From Lachnospiraceae bacterium UBA1729 (GTDB lineage: Bacteria; Bacillota; Clostridia; Lachnospirales; Lachnospiraceae): a DNA stretch of 23,995 nt. Below the pieces are notes generated by a model, which did no database searches, had not been told where the DNA came from, and saw only the letters and a program-made list of their open reading frames with translations. A program made the translations under genes and the position numbers. The stretch is from contig DCIJ01000062.1 of assembly GCA_002315945.1 (NCBI GenBank), positions 1 to 23,995 of the forward strand. Reading direction: 5' to 3'. Each line of letters opens with the position of its first letter. The first letter of the stretch is position 1. Shown piece by piece: positions 7,404 to 15,822 of the stretch.

Positions 7404-9035
7404 ATGAATAATCAGATAAAAAAAGATATAGCTCCAATAGAATGGCTGGTATTTATTCTGCTGGCTCTGTTTGGTATGGAAGAAGTACTGACATGTGTAG
7501 CAGTAAAGATTCACGCTACCTTTGAGTTCTTTTATCGTGCGTCTGGGGTTGTGGCTGTGTTGACAGCCATTACAGTAATAGCTTTTTTGGCAATCACTCT
7601 AAAACGTTATCTGGATTCCAAGAATGAAGATGACGAGGAAGAAAGCCAATATGAAGATGCAGTCCTGGCAAGGAACAGCCCGCTTATGTGGGGCATCGCT
7701 GCAGGACTATTTGCTATATGTGCTTCCTATATTTTTATTTTTGACAGTTTTTGGGGAAATGATCAGACTTTGGAATATATGTATTCTGCTAAGGACCGGT
7801 TGGAGCTTTTTGCAATTAACCCTGCTACTGGTCAGTTTATGGAGCATGGGATTTTTCCAAAATATAAATTTGCGGCGCTGCCATATTTTTATGCAGTAGT
7901 AGCAAGGCTTACCAGGATTAATCCGGAGATACTGATACAATATGTCGTTCCATCAGTAATACTGGTGCTGTATCTCCTGATGTGCTACAGATTGGGAAAA
8001 CTGTTCTTCAATGGACGCAAGGCCAGAAGTGTATTTTTCCTGATTATTGTCATGATACTAATGGCAACAGGAGACATCTGGAAGTACACAGCGGCTTATG
8101 GAGTATTCCACGAAGGCTGGAAAGGCCATGTGATAGTAGGAGCTCTGATAATTCCATTTGTCTGCATTGCTCTGTACAGAGGCATTTATTTTAAACAGAG
8201 AACAATTGCGATAGTTGCAATTATTACTGCTGTCAGTGCAGCTATATTTATCAGGCAGTTAAAACCGCCTATATTATTAATCTTTAACAGAGGACAATAT
8301 GGAAACCAGATAGGACTGTATTTTGGCCTGCTGTTACTTTTGGCAACACTCAGATTCAAATATGTAAAGCCGGAGAGGCAGAGTGACTGGGTCATTCATA
8401 TTGTGTTTATTGTATGCATGCTGTTTGCCTATGATGGACTTATGTATCCGGCAATTGCATATACAGCCTGTTCAATTCTTGATGAGGTTGGCAAATACAG
8501 AGATAAAACAGTATTGGTTCTGGGTGGAATTATCATGCTGCTTTTTGCAGGTTCCATATTACCCTGGCGCTCACTGCAGCCTGTCAGAAGTACTGATGAA
8601 TGCATGAATTGGGTACAACAGGCAATTGATCAGGTGGATAATCCCTGCTTTGCCGGTGACAATGAGGTTATGCTTAAGGCCAGACGAATGACCGGATGCA
8701 GACTCCCTTATGGTCAGGACATGTGGGATGAAGAGGCCAATACTGAAGTGGCTGATGTATATGAAGAAGAAGCAAGAATCCTGTTTCAGGCGATAAATGC
8801 AGGAGAGGCTGATGCCAGACTCATTGGACTACTGGCCAAATCTGCAAAGTGTAATGTGCTGTGTCTGGGGGATCGAGCCTTTGCGCTGACTGCACAGGAA
8901 GCCTGGGATGAAGGCGACGCTGACGAAAAGCGACAAAGGGGACTGAACGCCTTAGACGAGCAGGGATGGGAACTATTTACAAGACAGGAAGGATATACAA
9001 TTTTTGTAAAAAGGAGTGCAAATGGAGCTAATTAG
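7404..9035 (+). CDS. Large polytopic membrane protein, GT-C-like, with C-terminal soluble domain
   Basis: A 543-residue protein: two TM helices (about 13-33 and 47-66), an acidic cytoplasmic linker (71-90, rich in Glu/Asp), about eight more hydrophobic stretches up to residue 387, then a ~150-residue soluble region (391-543) with alpha/beta character. Just after the third TM helix is FDSFWGNDQTLEYMYS (residues 113-127), an acidic first-loop motif of the type used by GT-C glycosyltransferases, which take sugar from polyprenyl-phosphate donors on the outer face. I could not assign a named family securely; it may be one of the uncharacterised Lachnospiraceae families (possibly DUF6077). Ribosome site AGGAAG is 4 nt upstream. 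The gene overlaps the next by 14 nt, a GtrB-like enzyme that would make exactly such a donor, so the pair probably works together. The GT-C role is inference. Confidence 0.8.
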   Translation: MNNQIKKDIAPIEWLVFILLALFGMEEVLTCVAVKIHATFEFFYRASGVVAVLTAITVIAFLAITLKRYLDSKNEDDEEESQYEDAVLARNSPLMWGIAAGLFAICASYIFIFDSFWGNDQTLEYMYSAKDRLELFAINPATGQFMEHGIFPKYKFAALPYFYAVVARLTRINPEILIQYVVPSVILVLYLLMCYRLGKLFFNGRKARSVFFLIIVMILMATGDIWKYTAAYGVFHEGWKGHVIVGALIIPFVCIALYRGIYFKQRTIAIVAIITAVSAAIFIRQLKPPILLIFNRGQYGNQIGLYFGLLLLLATLRFKYVKPERQSDWVIHIVFIVCMLFAYDGLMYPAIAYTACSILDEVGKYRDKTVLVLGGIIMLLFAGSILPWRSLQPVRSTDECMNWVQQAIDQVDNPCFAGDNEVMLKARRMTGCRLPYGQDMWDEEANTEVADVYEEEARILFQAINAGEADARLIGLLAKSAKCNVLCLGDRAFALTAQEAWDEGDADEKRQRGLNALDEQGWELFTRQEGYTIFVKRSANGAN

Positions 9036-9954
9036 TATCATTGTGCCAAGCTACAACGAAGAAGAAAATGTGCCCTATTTTTATGAAGAAATGGCTAAGT
9101 ATAGAGAAGAACTAAGAAATCTTGGGGCTGAATATGAGCTGATCTATGTTGACGACGGTTCAAGAGATAATACGGTAGGTGAAGTAAAGAAGCTTATCGA
9201 AAAGGATAGTTCAGTGCATCTGGTTTCTTTTTCAAGAAACTTTGGCAAGGAATCAGCCATCTATGCAGGCCTGAAAAAGTCAAAGGGCGATTATGTAGTG
9301 CTTATGGATGCAGATCTTCAGGATCCACCTGCACTGCTTCCAAGCATGCTAAGGGCAATTAAGGAGGAAGGATTCGATTCCGTGGCTACCAGGAGAGTAA
9401 CCAGAAAGGGTGAGCCTCCAATCAGAAGCTTTTTTGCCAGAATGTTTTACCGACTTATGAAAAAAATCTCTAACACAGAGTTTGTGGATGGGGCCAGGGA
9501 TTACCGTCTCATGACAAGACAGGTGGCAGACGCCATACTGGCGCTGACAGAGTATAATAGATTTACAAAAGGAATGTTTGGCTGGGTCGGATACAAAACC
9601 AAATGGCTTGAATATGAAAATATCGAAAGAGCCAAGGGTGAAACCAAGTGGAACTTCTGGGGACTGGTTAAGTATTCCCTGGAGGGAATTATGGCCTTTT
9701 CAACAGCACCTCTTACACTGGTATCGGTGCTGGGTCTTTTGATGTGTATCTTTTCATTTGTGCTGATATTATTTATTATTGCCAAGACCCTGATATTTGG
9801 AGATCCTACTTCGGGATGGCCTTCAATGATATGTATTGTATCGCTGATCAGCGGAGTTCAGCTGTTGTGTATCGGAATAGTTGGGCAGTATATGTCAAAG
9901 ATGTATCTTGAGGTTAAGAACCGCCCCATATATCTGATTAAGGAAGAGATTTAA
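9022..9954 (+). CDS. GT2 polyprenyl-phosphate glycosyltransferase (DPM1/GtrB-like)
   Basis: A 310-residue protein. The start is the ATG at 9022, with AAGGAG ending 5-6 nt upstream; a GTG two codons earlier sits inside that ribosome site. The catalytic GT-A domain (1-220) has IIVPSYNEEENV, the nucleotide-binding DDGS (44-47), SFSRNFGKESAIYAGL, and the metal-binding DADLQDPP (96-103); further on come DYRLMTRQV and GETKWN (206-211). Two C-terminal TM helices (about 230-253 and 266-293) anchor it, as in GtrB, CsbB and Synechocystis GtrB. These enzymes move glucose or another hexose from UDP onto undecaprenyl phosphate on the cytoplasmic face; the lipid-linked sugar is then used outside by a GT-C enzyme. 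The 14-nt overlap with the preceding membrane-protein gene implies translational coupling. No GtrA-type small flippase is present nearby. Confidence 0.92.
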   Translation: MELISIIVPSYNEEENVPYFYEEMAKYREELRNLGAEYELIYVDDGSRDNTVGEVKKLIEKDSSVHLVSFSRNFGKESAIYAGLKKSKGDYVVLMDADLQDPPALLPSMLRAIKEEGFDSVATRRVTRKGEPPIRSFFARMFYRLMKKISNTEFVDGARDYRLMTRQVADAILALTEYNRFTKGMFGWVGYKTKWLEYENIERAKGETKWNFWGLVKYSLEGIMAFSTAPLTLVSVLGLLMCIFSFVLILFIIAKTLIFGDPTSGWPSMICIVSLISGVQLLCIGIVGQYMSKMYLEVKNRPIYLIKEEI

Positions 9955-9957
9955 CGG

Positions 9958-10701
9958 ATGATTAGTGTTGTAATTCCAGTATATAATGTGGAAAAATATC
10001 TTCCAGAAACTCTGGATAGTGTAATAAATCAGTCCTATACCGACTGGGAGCTGATTCCGGTGGATGATGCATCTACAGATGGAAGCCGAAGCATACTTAT
10101 GGAGTATGAAAAAAAGGATGCAAGAATCCGCCCTATATATCTGGATGAAAATAAAGGGGCCTGGAATGCGAGAAATGCAGGCATTGATAAGGCCCAGGGC
10201 CAATACATTGCATTCTTAGATGGCGATGATGTGTGGAATGCAGGTAAGCTTGAAAGTCAGCTTGCTTTTTTGCAGGAGAAGAAGGCCGGTTTTACCTTCA
10301 CAGGATATGAATTCGCGGATGAGAAGGCAATGCCCACAGGTAAAGTGGTCAGAGTGCCAGCTACTATTACATACAAAGAAGCACTGAAGAACACTACAAT
10401 ATTTACATCTACTGTAATGTTTGATACTTTGCTTATTGATAAGGCACTGATTCATATGCCTCATATCAAGAGCGAAGATACTGCCACCTGGTGGCAGATA
10501 TTGAGGACAGGGGTTACGGGCTATGGCCTGGATGAGAGTCTGACCCTGTACAGGAGAATAAGTGGCAGCCTGTCTGCCAACAAGCTGGAAGCAATCAGAC
10601 GTATCTGGATTCTGTATAGAAAAGCAGAGAAGCTGAGTGTGGCTTACAGTATATATAATTTTATTTTTTACGCTTTTCGCGCAGTGAAAAGAAGAGTGTA
10701 G
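9958..10701 (+). CDS. GT2 glycosyltransferase, TuaG-like
   Basis: A 247-residue GT-A enzyme without TM helices. Motifs: MISVVIPVYNVEKYLPETL, NQSYTDWELIPVDDASTDGS (DDAS at 36-39), ARNAGIDKAQGQYIAFLDGDDVW with the DGDD metal site (88-91), and the catalytic-base region KSEDTATWWQIL (171-182). Order, spacing and the ED-x-ATWW form match TuaG of teichuronic acid synthesis and other Firmicutes polysaccharide GT2 enzymes of ~250 residues. It would add one sugar to the lipid-linked repeat on the cytoplasmic face; the sugar cannot be predicted. The gene starts 3 nt after the previous stop and 12 nt before the initiating transferase gene. The basic C-terminal tail (YAFRAVKRRV) is suited to membrane-surface contact. 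Confidence 0.88.
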   Translation: MISVVIPVYNVEKYLPETLDSVINQSYTDWELIPVDDASTDGSRSILMEYEKKDARIRPIYLDENKGAWNARNAGIDKAQGQYIAFLDGDDVWNAGKLESQLAFLQEKKAGFTFTGYEFADEKAMPTGKVVRVPATITYKEALKNTTIFTSTVMFDTLLIDKALIHMPHIKSEDTATWWQILRTGVTGYGLDESLTLYRRISGSLSANKLEAIRRIWILYRKAEKLSVAYSIYNFIFYAFRAVKRRV

Positions 10702-10713
10702 AGCTAGGGGATT

Positions 10714-12075
10714 ATGAAAAAAATAGAAGCATTTAAAAGAATGATATTGATGGCAATGTCATTGATATGTATAGGCGTACAGGTGCTGTTTTATGCCTAT
10801 GTATGGATGAACTATTACAGCCCACAGATGTGGCTTAAGTTCTATTTCAAGGGGCATCTCCTGATGTTCTTCGTATACGGAGTCCTGTTACTGTTCTTCT
10901 CCCAGATGTATGGAGGAATGAGAATAGGATATTTACGAAGTGGTGAGGTGCTGTTTTCACAGTGCTTTGCGACAGTGTGCGTCAACATTATTACATATCT
11001 CCAGATGTGTCTTATGAGACGAGCATTTCTGGACCTGAAGCCAATGGCAGTGATGACAGTGGCTGAGGGCCTGGCAATACTTGGCTGGACCTATGTAAGC
11101 TCCGGAATATACAGGAGAATTTTTGCAGCCAGAGATATGCTGGTAATACATGGAGACAGACCTACCGATGATATTCTTCACAAATTTGCCTCCAGGTCAG
11201 ATAAGTATCATGTGGTTAAGTGCATGCATGCTGATAATGGACTGGATAAGCTGTGGGAGGAATGTAAAAACGGGTATGACGCAATTGTGCTCTGGGATAT
11301 TCCTGTAGAGATTAGAAATAAGCTGTACAAGCTGTGCTTTGGTGAGGGAATAAGAGTGTACCTCATGCCCAAGATTCCAGATGTTCTGGTAATGGGTAGT
11401 GAGCCCTTACATCTGTTTGATACACCAATCCTTCTGACCAGGGAGTATGTGCTTAGCTTTGAACAAAGAATTGCCAAGAGAACTATAGATATTATCTGCA
11501 GCCTGATTTTATGTGTTCTGGCTTCACCAATTATGCTGATTACAGCCATTGCGATTAAGGCCTATGATGGTGGCAGTGTCTTTTATAAGCAGACCAGATG
11601 CACCAGAGACATGAAGGAATTTCAGATTCTGAAATTTCGTTCCATGAAGGAAAATGCTGAAAAAAATGGACAGGCTGTGCTAGCAAAAAAGGATGATGAC
11701 AGAATAACTCCCATTGGAAGATTTATCAGAATGGTAAGAATTGATGAGCTGCCACAGCTTATTAATATTCTGAAGGGTGAAATGACATTTATCGGACCTC
11801 GTCCTGAGAGACCGGAGATTATTAAGGAATACCTTGAGGATATGCCTGAATTTATCTTCAGAACCAAGGTTAAGGCAGGACTGGCGGGATATGCACAGGT
11901 GTATGGTAAGTACAACACCACTCCCTATGACAAGCTTAAGCTAGATCTGTTTTATATAGAAAATTATTCGGTATGGTTAGATGTTAAATTGATGATGCTT
12001 ACTGCAAAGATTTTACTAAAGCCTGAAAGTACAGAAGGCGTAGATGCAGGGCAGACAACAGCGCTGAAAAAATAA
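10714..12075 (+). CDS. Initiating polyprenyl sugar-phosphate transferase (PF02397)
   Basis: A 453-residue protein of the monotopic phosphoglycosyltransferase type. Residues 1-135 hold four TM helices, 136-245 a CoA-binding-like/NAD-fold linker (MLVIHGDRPTDDIL), and about 252-445 the catalytic bacterial sugar transferase domain. The catalytic domain starts at KRTIDIICSLILCVLASPI (reentrant helix), then KFRSM (307-311), the Asp-Glu dyad in RIDELPQL (D344, E345), GPRPERP (361-367), KAGLAGYAQVYGKYNT, and a terminal DIKLM-like segment. Family role: transfer of a sugar-1-phosphate (glucose, galactose, or diNAcBac-type) from a UDP-sugar to undecaprenyl phosphate, the first step of repeat synthesis. 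This marks the operon as a lipid-linked-intermediate polysaccharide pathway. The length equals the full WbaP/CpsE-type enzymes. It is followed after 2 nt by the Wzz-like gene. Confidence 0.93.
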   Translation: MKKIEAFKRMILMAMSLICIGVQVLFYAYVWMNYYSPQMWLKFYFKGHLLMFFVYGVLLLFFSQMYGGMRIGYLRSGEVLFSQCFATVCVNIITYLQMCLMRRAFLDLKPMAVMTVAEGLAILGWTYVSSGIYRRIFAARDMLVIHGDRPTDDILHKFASRSDKYHVVKCMHADNGLDKLWEECKNGYDAIVLWDIPVEIRNKLYKLCFGEGIRVYLMPKIPDVLVMGSEPLHLFDTPILLTREYVLSFEQRIAKRTIDIICSLILCVLASPIMLITAIAIKAYDGGSVFYKQTRCTRDMKEFQILKFRSMKENAEKNGQAVLAKKDDDRITPIGRFIRMVRIDELPQLINILKGEMTFIGPRPERPEIIKEYLEDMPEFIFRTKVKAGLAGYAQVYGKYNTTPYDKLKLDLFYIENYSVWLDVKLMMLTAKILLKPESTEGVDAGQTTALKK

Positions 12076-12077
12076 TT

Positions 12078-12965
12078 ATGGAAAGAGAAAACCACATGTA
12101 TCAGGAGGCGGATGTAAAACTGCTTCTGATAATCTACATGAAAAAATTGTATATTATCCTGGCTGGTATCCTGGCTGGAGCGATTCTGGGTGGTGCATTA
12201 TATTTTCTGTGCCATGTAATATTTGCGCCTGCCAGAGAATATGAAGCTGTATCAAAGATATATCTTACCTTTGGCAAGGATGAAGATGGGGATACCTATC
12301 AGTATTTTAATGGATACACCTGGAATGATCTGATAACCTGTGAACCCATACTGGACAAAATCATGGAAGAACTGCCTGGGGAGAACAGGGAGGAAGTAGC
12401 TACCTTGATTTCAGCGGATATTATTTCTGATATCAGGCTGTTAACTATCACTGTCAGAACCCATGATATGGACAGAAGCAATCGTATTATGGAAGCTCTG
12501 CAGAATTCCCTCATGAACTTTACCAGTGACAGAGAGGAGTTTGTCAGTGCCCAGATAATTGAGCATGGACAGGCTAAGCTGGTTGTTCTGGAGGATGAGA
12601 CAGTCAGAGCTGTTATAATAGGCGCTGTTGTGGGACTGATTATAGCGGTCTTTGGGCTGTTAATATGGATTGTATCCAAGGATGAGATTCTGCTACCCGG
12701 GGATGTGAGAAGGATTGATTCAAAACTGTACTGCACAGGCGTATCTGATACGCAGGGTAACAGGATTGATTGCGGCGCATGTAAGACCTGGGAAGAAAGT
12801 AGAGCTGCTCTGTCACTGAAGGATGAGGAAATAATAAAAATCCCCTATGGCACAGGCAGAAAGAATATAGAAGAAGAGATGAATCAGGCTGGAAAAGCCT
12901 ACAGAGCATTTGAGATTGTGGGGGCAGACCCTGCATTATACAGACTGTATTTTGGAAAGAAATAG
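12078..12965 (+). CDS. Wzz-like polysaccharide co-polymerase without kinase domain
   Basis: A 295-residue protein with TM1 at about 24-46 and TM2 at about 177-200, flanking an external domain of ~130 residues (YEAVSKIYLTFG, then helices). This is the polysaccharide co-polymerase (CpsC/YveK/Wzz) layout, which sets chain length and partners the Wzy polymerase. After TM2 the sequence SKDEILLPGDVRRI parallels the first strand of the cytoplasmic part of fused Wzc-type kinases, and a ~95-residue cytoplasmic tail follows, but no Walker A, A' or B motif or Tyr cluster is present. The usual proline-rich patch before TM2 is also missing. The ribosome site before the first ATG is poor; the ATG at codon 7 (12096) has GGAAAGAG 8 nt upstream and may be the real start. 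No separate tyrosine kinase or phosphatase gene is in the window. Confidence 0.75.
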   Translation: MERENHMYQEADVKLLLIIYMKKLYIILAGILAGAILGGALYFLCHVIFAPAREYEAVSKIYLTFGKDEDGDTYQYFNGYTWNDLITCEPILDKIMEELPGENREEVATLISADIISDIRLLTITVRTHDMDRSNRIMEALQNSLMNFTSDREEFVSAQIIEHGQAKLVVLEDETVRAVIIGAVVGLIIAVFGLLIWIVSKDEILLPGDVRRIDSKLYCTGVSDTQGNRIDCGACKTWEESRAALSLKDEEIIKIPYGTGRKNIEEEMNQAGKAYRAFEIVGADPALYRLYFGKK

Positions 12966-12967
12966 CT

Positions 12968-13756
12968 ATGGCTCACAGACTTGAACTTCTGGTGTCAGCA
13001 TTAAATGCAGATACGGAAGAACTGATTAAAAAAATGAATATTGGCTCAGATGCCATAATAATAAATCAGTGTGGTCAGGTTGGCTATTCAGAAGAGAGGG
13101 CAGACGGACATAATATCAGGATATTTTCCTTCGACGAGAAGGGCGTGGGACTGTCGAGAAACAATGCCCTGCTTCGTGCCAGTAACGAACTGGTACTTTT
13201 TTCGGACGAAGATATTGTCTATGCAGATGATTACGAGAAGAAAGTCTGCGAAGAATTTGACAGACATCCGGAAGCGGATATGCTCCTGTTCAATGTGAAG
13301 GTATGCGAGGAAAGGTTTACCTACTGGAACAAGTCATTTGGCAGGGTAGGGCTTATGAACTGTGGAAGGTACCCTGCATACAGTATGGCCATCAGAAAAA
13401 AGAAGCTTCATGATACAGGGGTTACCTTTTCCCTATTATTTGGCGGTGGAGCCAAGTACTCCAATGGCGAGGATTCGCTCTTTATCAGGCAGCTGATAAA
13501 GGCTGGAATAAAGTGCTACAGGACAGATGTGGTAATTGGAGAAGAGATTCCCAGACCATCAACCTGGTTCAATGGATATAATGAAAAGTTTTTCTTTGAC
13601 AGAGGCGTGTTGTATCATCATCTGTATGGGAGGATGGCCATGTTGATGGCTCTCCAGTTTGCTTACAGAAAGAGAAAAATTATGTGCCAGACCATTCCCT
13701 GGACAAAAGCTTTGGGGATAATGAAGGCAGGAATTGCTGAAGCAAGGTCAAAGTAA
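12968..13756 (+). CDS. GT2-type glycosyltransferase
   Basis: A 262-residue soluble protein starting 2 nt after the Wzz-like gene. It begins LELLVSALNADTEELIKKMN and then SDAIIINQCGQ, a divergent start of the GT-A fold seen in a recognisable Clostridia subfamily, in place of the usual VSVIIPxYN. The middle is conserved: DEKGVGLSRNNALLRASNELVLFSDED (about 56-82) gives the metal-binding acidic cluster D80-E81-D82, and YSNGEDSLFIRQLIKAG supplies the catalytic-base acidic pair (GED). No TM helix is present; a hydrophobic C-terminal helix (LYGRMAMLMALQFAY) may touch the membrane. It presumably adds a sugar to the repeat unit. The sugar is not predictable. Confidence 0.82.
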   Translation: MAHRLELLVSALNADTEELIKKMNIGSDAIIINQCGQVGYSEERADGHNIRIFSFDEKGVGLSRNNALLRASNELVLFSDEDIVYADDYEKKVCEEFDRHPEADMLLFNVKVCEERFTYWNKSFGRVGLMNCGRYPAYSMAIRKKKLHDTGVTFSLLFGGGAKYSNGEDSLFIRQLIKAGIKCYRTDVVIGEEIPRPSTWFNGYNEKFFFDRGVLYHHLYGRMAMLMALQFAYRKRKIMCQTIPWTKALGIMKAGIAEARSK

Positions 13757-13803
13757 GCTTTAGTAATGGCAAATGGTTATTTAGTTATACATGAGGACAT
13801 AAA

Positions 13804-14907
13804 TTGACAGTATATATTGCGCTTGCAGTCATTACAGTTGTGGCAGCAGCTTTTGTCAGAAGTCAATATGAGCTGATAAGGGATAGGATTCCCTTGAATT
13901 CAAAGGAACACCTGCGCTCTGAAGTAGCATTGGTGTTCATTTTTGTTGCACTTTTTCTGGTAAGTGCAGGCAGATATCATGTGGGAAATGACTATACCCG
14001 TTATGAGGAATTCTTTCACTTAATACCCCTGGGGGAGGTGGTTCCCACAGAGGCTGGCTTCAACTATCTGGTTCTTCTGATGCAGTGGTTGTTTGGAAGG
14101 GACAATAAGCTAATAATATTTGCATTCTTTGGGGCTGTTACTATATTTTTTATGCTTAGAGCAATCAAGGAGGGCAGTGACAGCTTTTTGTATTCCTTCT
14201 TCCTGTTTATGATGATGGGATATTATTATCAGAGCCTTAACACAGTCAGATACTATGTGGCCTGGGCGGTGGCCCTGTGGGCACTGAGACTGGTATATGA
14301 GCATAAATATGTAAGCTTTGTTCTGGTGATATTAGTCACAGCCAGCATTCACAAGTCTGTACTGGTGGTTATTCCTGTGTATATCCTGGCAAGTATTGCC
14401 TGGAAAAAGTGGTATTACCCGGCCATGATTGTGCTGGCAGGAACAGGATTTGTATTTGATTCACTGTACATGAAGATCATTATGAAGCTGTATCCCAGCT
14501 ATGAAGGCACCTCCTATCTGGAGGCTGGAACCTCTGTGATAAATATCATGAAGGTTGTGGCGGTAATAGTACTGGCCCTGATGGCAATGAAAATGTCCAA
14601 GGAACAACCTGATGACAGGTGGATGCTTTACTTCAAATTAAATTTCCTGGCACTGCTATTATATGCAGGAGGCTCATTTATTCCGGAGATATCCAGAATA
14701 GGGTATTATTTTACAGGGTGTCAGATATTTTTTATTCCTCAGATTATTGCAGGAATTGAAAATGAGAAAATAAGAAAAATTATTAATATAATAGTGATAG
14801 TTGCAGCGATTGGTTACTTTATCTGTATGCTGATAAAGGGGCAGGAGCATCTTATCAGAATCGTTCCATATCACACATGGATAATGCCAGGCAATATTGT
14901 GGATTAG
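13804..14907 (+). CDS. EpsG/Wzy-like polysaccharide polymerase (TTG start)
   Basis: A 367-residue protein with about ten TM helices. Motifs of the EpsG family: a short first-half loop GRYHVGNDYTRYEEF (residues 56-70), the conserved LNTVRYYVAWA (145-155, equivalent to the FNxxRQxIA motif with the key Arg), and an external loop of about forty residues. EpsG-type proteins join lipid-linked repeat units outside the membrane, the Wzy role in capsule or exopolysaccharide synthesis. The start codon is TTG at 13804, supported by GAGG 7 nt upstream; an ATG at 13791 opens a 3-codon reading frame that stops at once, so TTG is the only fitting start. The preceding gap is 47 nt, the longest in the operon. 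The downstream aldo/keto reductase follows after 22 nt. Confidence 0.88.
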   Translation: MTVYIALAVITVVAAAFVRSQYELIRDRIPLNSKEHLRSEVALVFIFVALFLVSAGRYHVGNDYTRYEEFFHLIPLGEVVPTEAGFNYLVLLMQWLFGRDNKLIIFAFFGAVTIFFMLRAIKEGSDSFLYSFFLFMMMGYYYQSLNTVRYYVAWAVALWALRLVYEHKYVSFVLVILVTASIHKSVLVVIPVYILASIAWKKWYYPAMIVLAGTGFVFDSLYMKIIMKLYPSYEGTSYLEAGTSVINIMKVVAVIVLALMAMKMSKEQPDDRWMLYFKLNFLALLLYAGGSFIPEISRIGYYFTGCQIFFIPQIIAGIENEKIRKIINIIVIVAAIGYFICMLIKGQEHLIRIVPYHTWIMPGNIVD

Positions 14908-14929
14908 AGACTTCAAGGGGGTACAAAAA

Positions 14930-15820
14930 ATGAAATTTACATCAATGCACGACACCTACACCATGAATAATGGCAACAAAATTCCCTGCATGGGATTTGG
15001 AACCTATATTCCATCCGCCAGGGAACAGGTACACAAGGAAATGATTAAGACTGCCATAGAGGTGGGCTACAGATATTTTGATACTGCTTCATTATACGGT
15101 TCAGAAAGAGCCCTGGGGGAAGCAATTATCGAAAGTGGAATAGACAGAAAAGAGTTTTTCATTGCCACCAAGGTATGGCATGATGAACTGGACGAGGTGG
15201 GGGATGCGCTAAACAGAAGTTTAGAGCGTATGCAGATGGACTATGTAGATCTGTATCTGTGCCACTGGCCCAGAAGAAATGATGATGATAATTGGAAAGA
15301 GCGTGGAAGAAAAGCCTGGAGCGATATGGAAACAGGTGTTGAAAAAGGAATGATAAAAAATATCGGTTTTTCAAACTTCCTGCCCCATCATGCAGATAAT
15401 ATTCTTAAGGATTGCAAGATTAAGCCGGTGGTTGACCAGCTGGAATTACATCCTGGCTGTTCCCAGGCTTTTGCCAGAGCATATCTGAAGGAACAGGGAA
15501 TAATAGCCCAGGCATGGAGCCCCTTAGCCAGAGGAGCAGCGGATGGGCAGGATAGTGCCAACAGAACCTTCTTTGAAAGTCTTGCAAAGAAATACGGCAA
15601 GAGTATCCAGCAGATACTCATCAGATTCCAGATAGACTGCGGTGTCATCCCTATTATCAAGAGTATGCATGCAGACCGTATGAAGGCCAATGCAGATGTA
15701 TTTGATTTTGAACTGGAACAGGAAGATATCTGGATGTTAGAGTGCATGCCACAGAATACCTGGCTGGGAGAACATCCTGATTTCCATATTCCTACAGCCA
15801 AGAGTAACAGAGAGCAGTAA
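14930..15820 (+). CDS. Aldo/keto reductase
   Basis: A 296-residue protein. The start is the ATG at 14930, with AAGGGGGT 8 nt upstream; a longer in-frame GTG start at 14897 would overlap the polymerase gene without a site. The TIM-barrel AKR tetrad is complete: D51 (FDTASLYG), Y56, K81 (ATKVWHD) and H112 (LCHWP). Other signatures include GFSNFLPHHADNIL, QLELHPGCSQAF, and IPIIKSMHADRMKANADVFDFEL in the NADPH-binding C-terminal half. AKRs of this type reduce aldehydes or keto groups with NADPH. Its seat between the polymerase and a GT2 suggests that it makes or reduces a sugar, polyol or aldehyde precursor of the glycan; a general detoxifying role cannot be excluded. The gene is followed 2 nt later by the next GT2. 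Confidence 0.92.
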   Translation: MKFTSMHDTYTMNNGNKIPCMGFGTYIPSAREQVHKEMIKTAIEVGYRYFDTASLYGSERALGEAIIESGIDRKEFFIATKVWHDELDEVGDALNRSLERMQMDYVDLYLCHWPRRNDDDNWKERGRKAWSDMETGVEKGMIKNIGFSNFLPHHADNILKDCKIKPVVDQLELHPGCSQAFARAYLKEQGIIAQAWSPLARGAADGQDSANRTFFESLAKKYGKSIQQILIRFQIDCGVIPIIKSMHADRMKANADVFDFELEQEDIWMLECMPQNTWLGEHPDFHIPTAKSNREQ

Positions 15821-15822
15821 AT

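Noticed and set aside
9016..9021. GTG start two codons upstream for the GtrB-like gene
   Set aside because: The GTG is within the AAGGAG ribosome site that serves the ATG at 9022.
12299..12736. 145-codon open frame on the minus strand
   Set aside because: Antisense to the Wzz-like gene, Ser/Ile-rich shadow without family motifs or a ribosome site.
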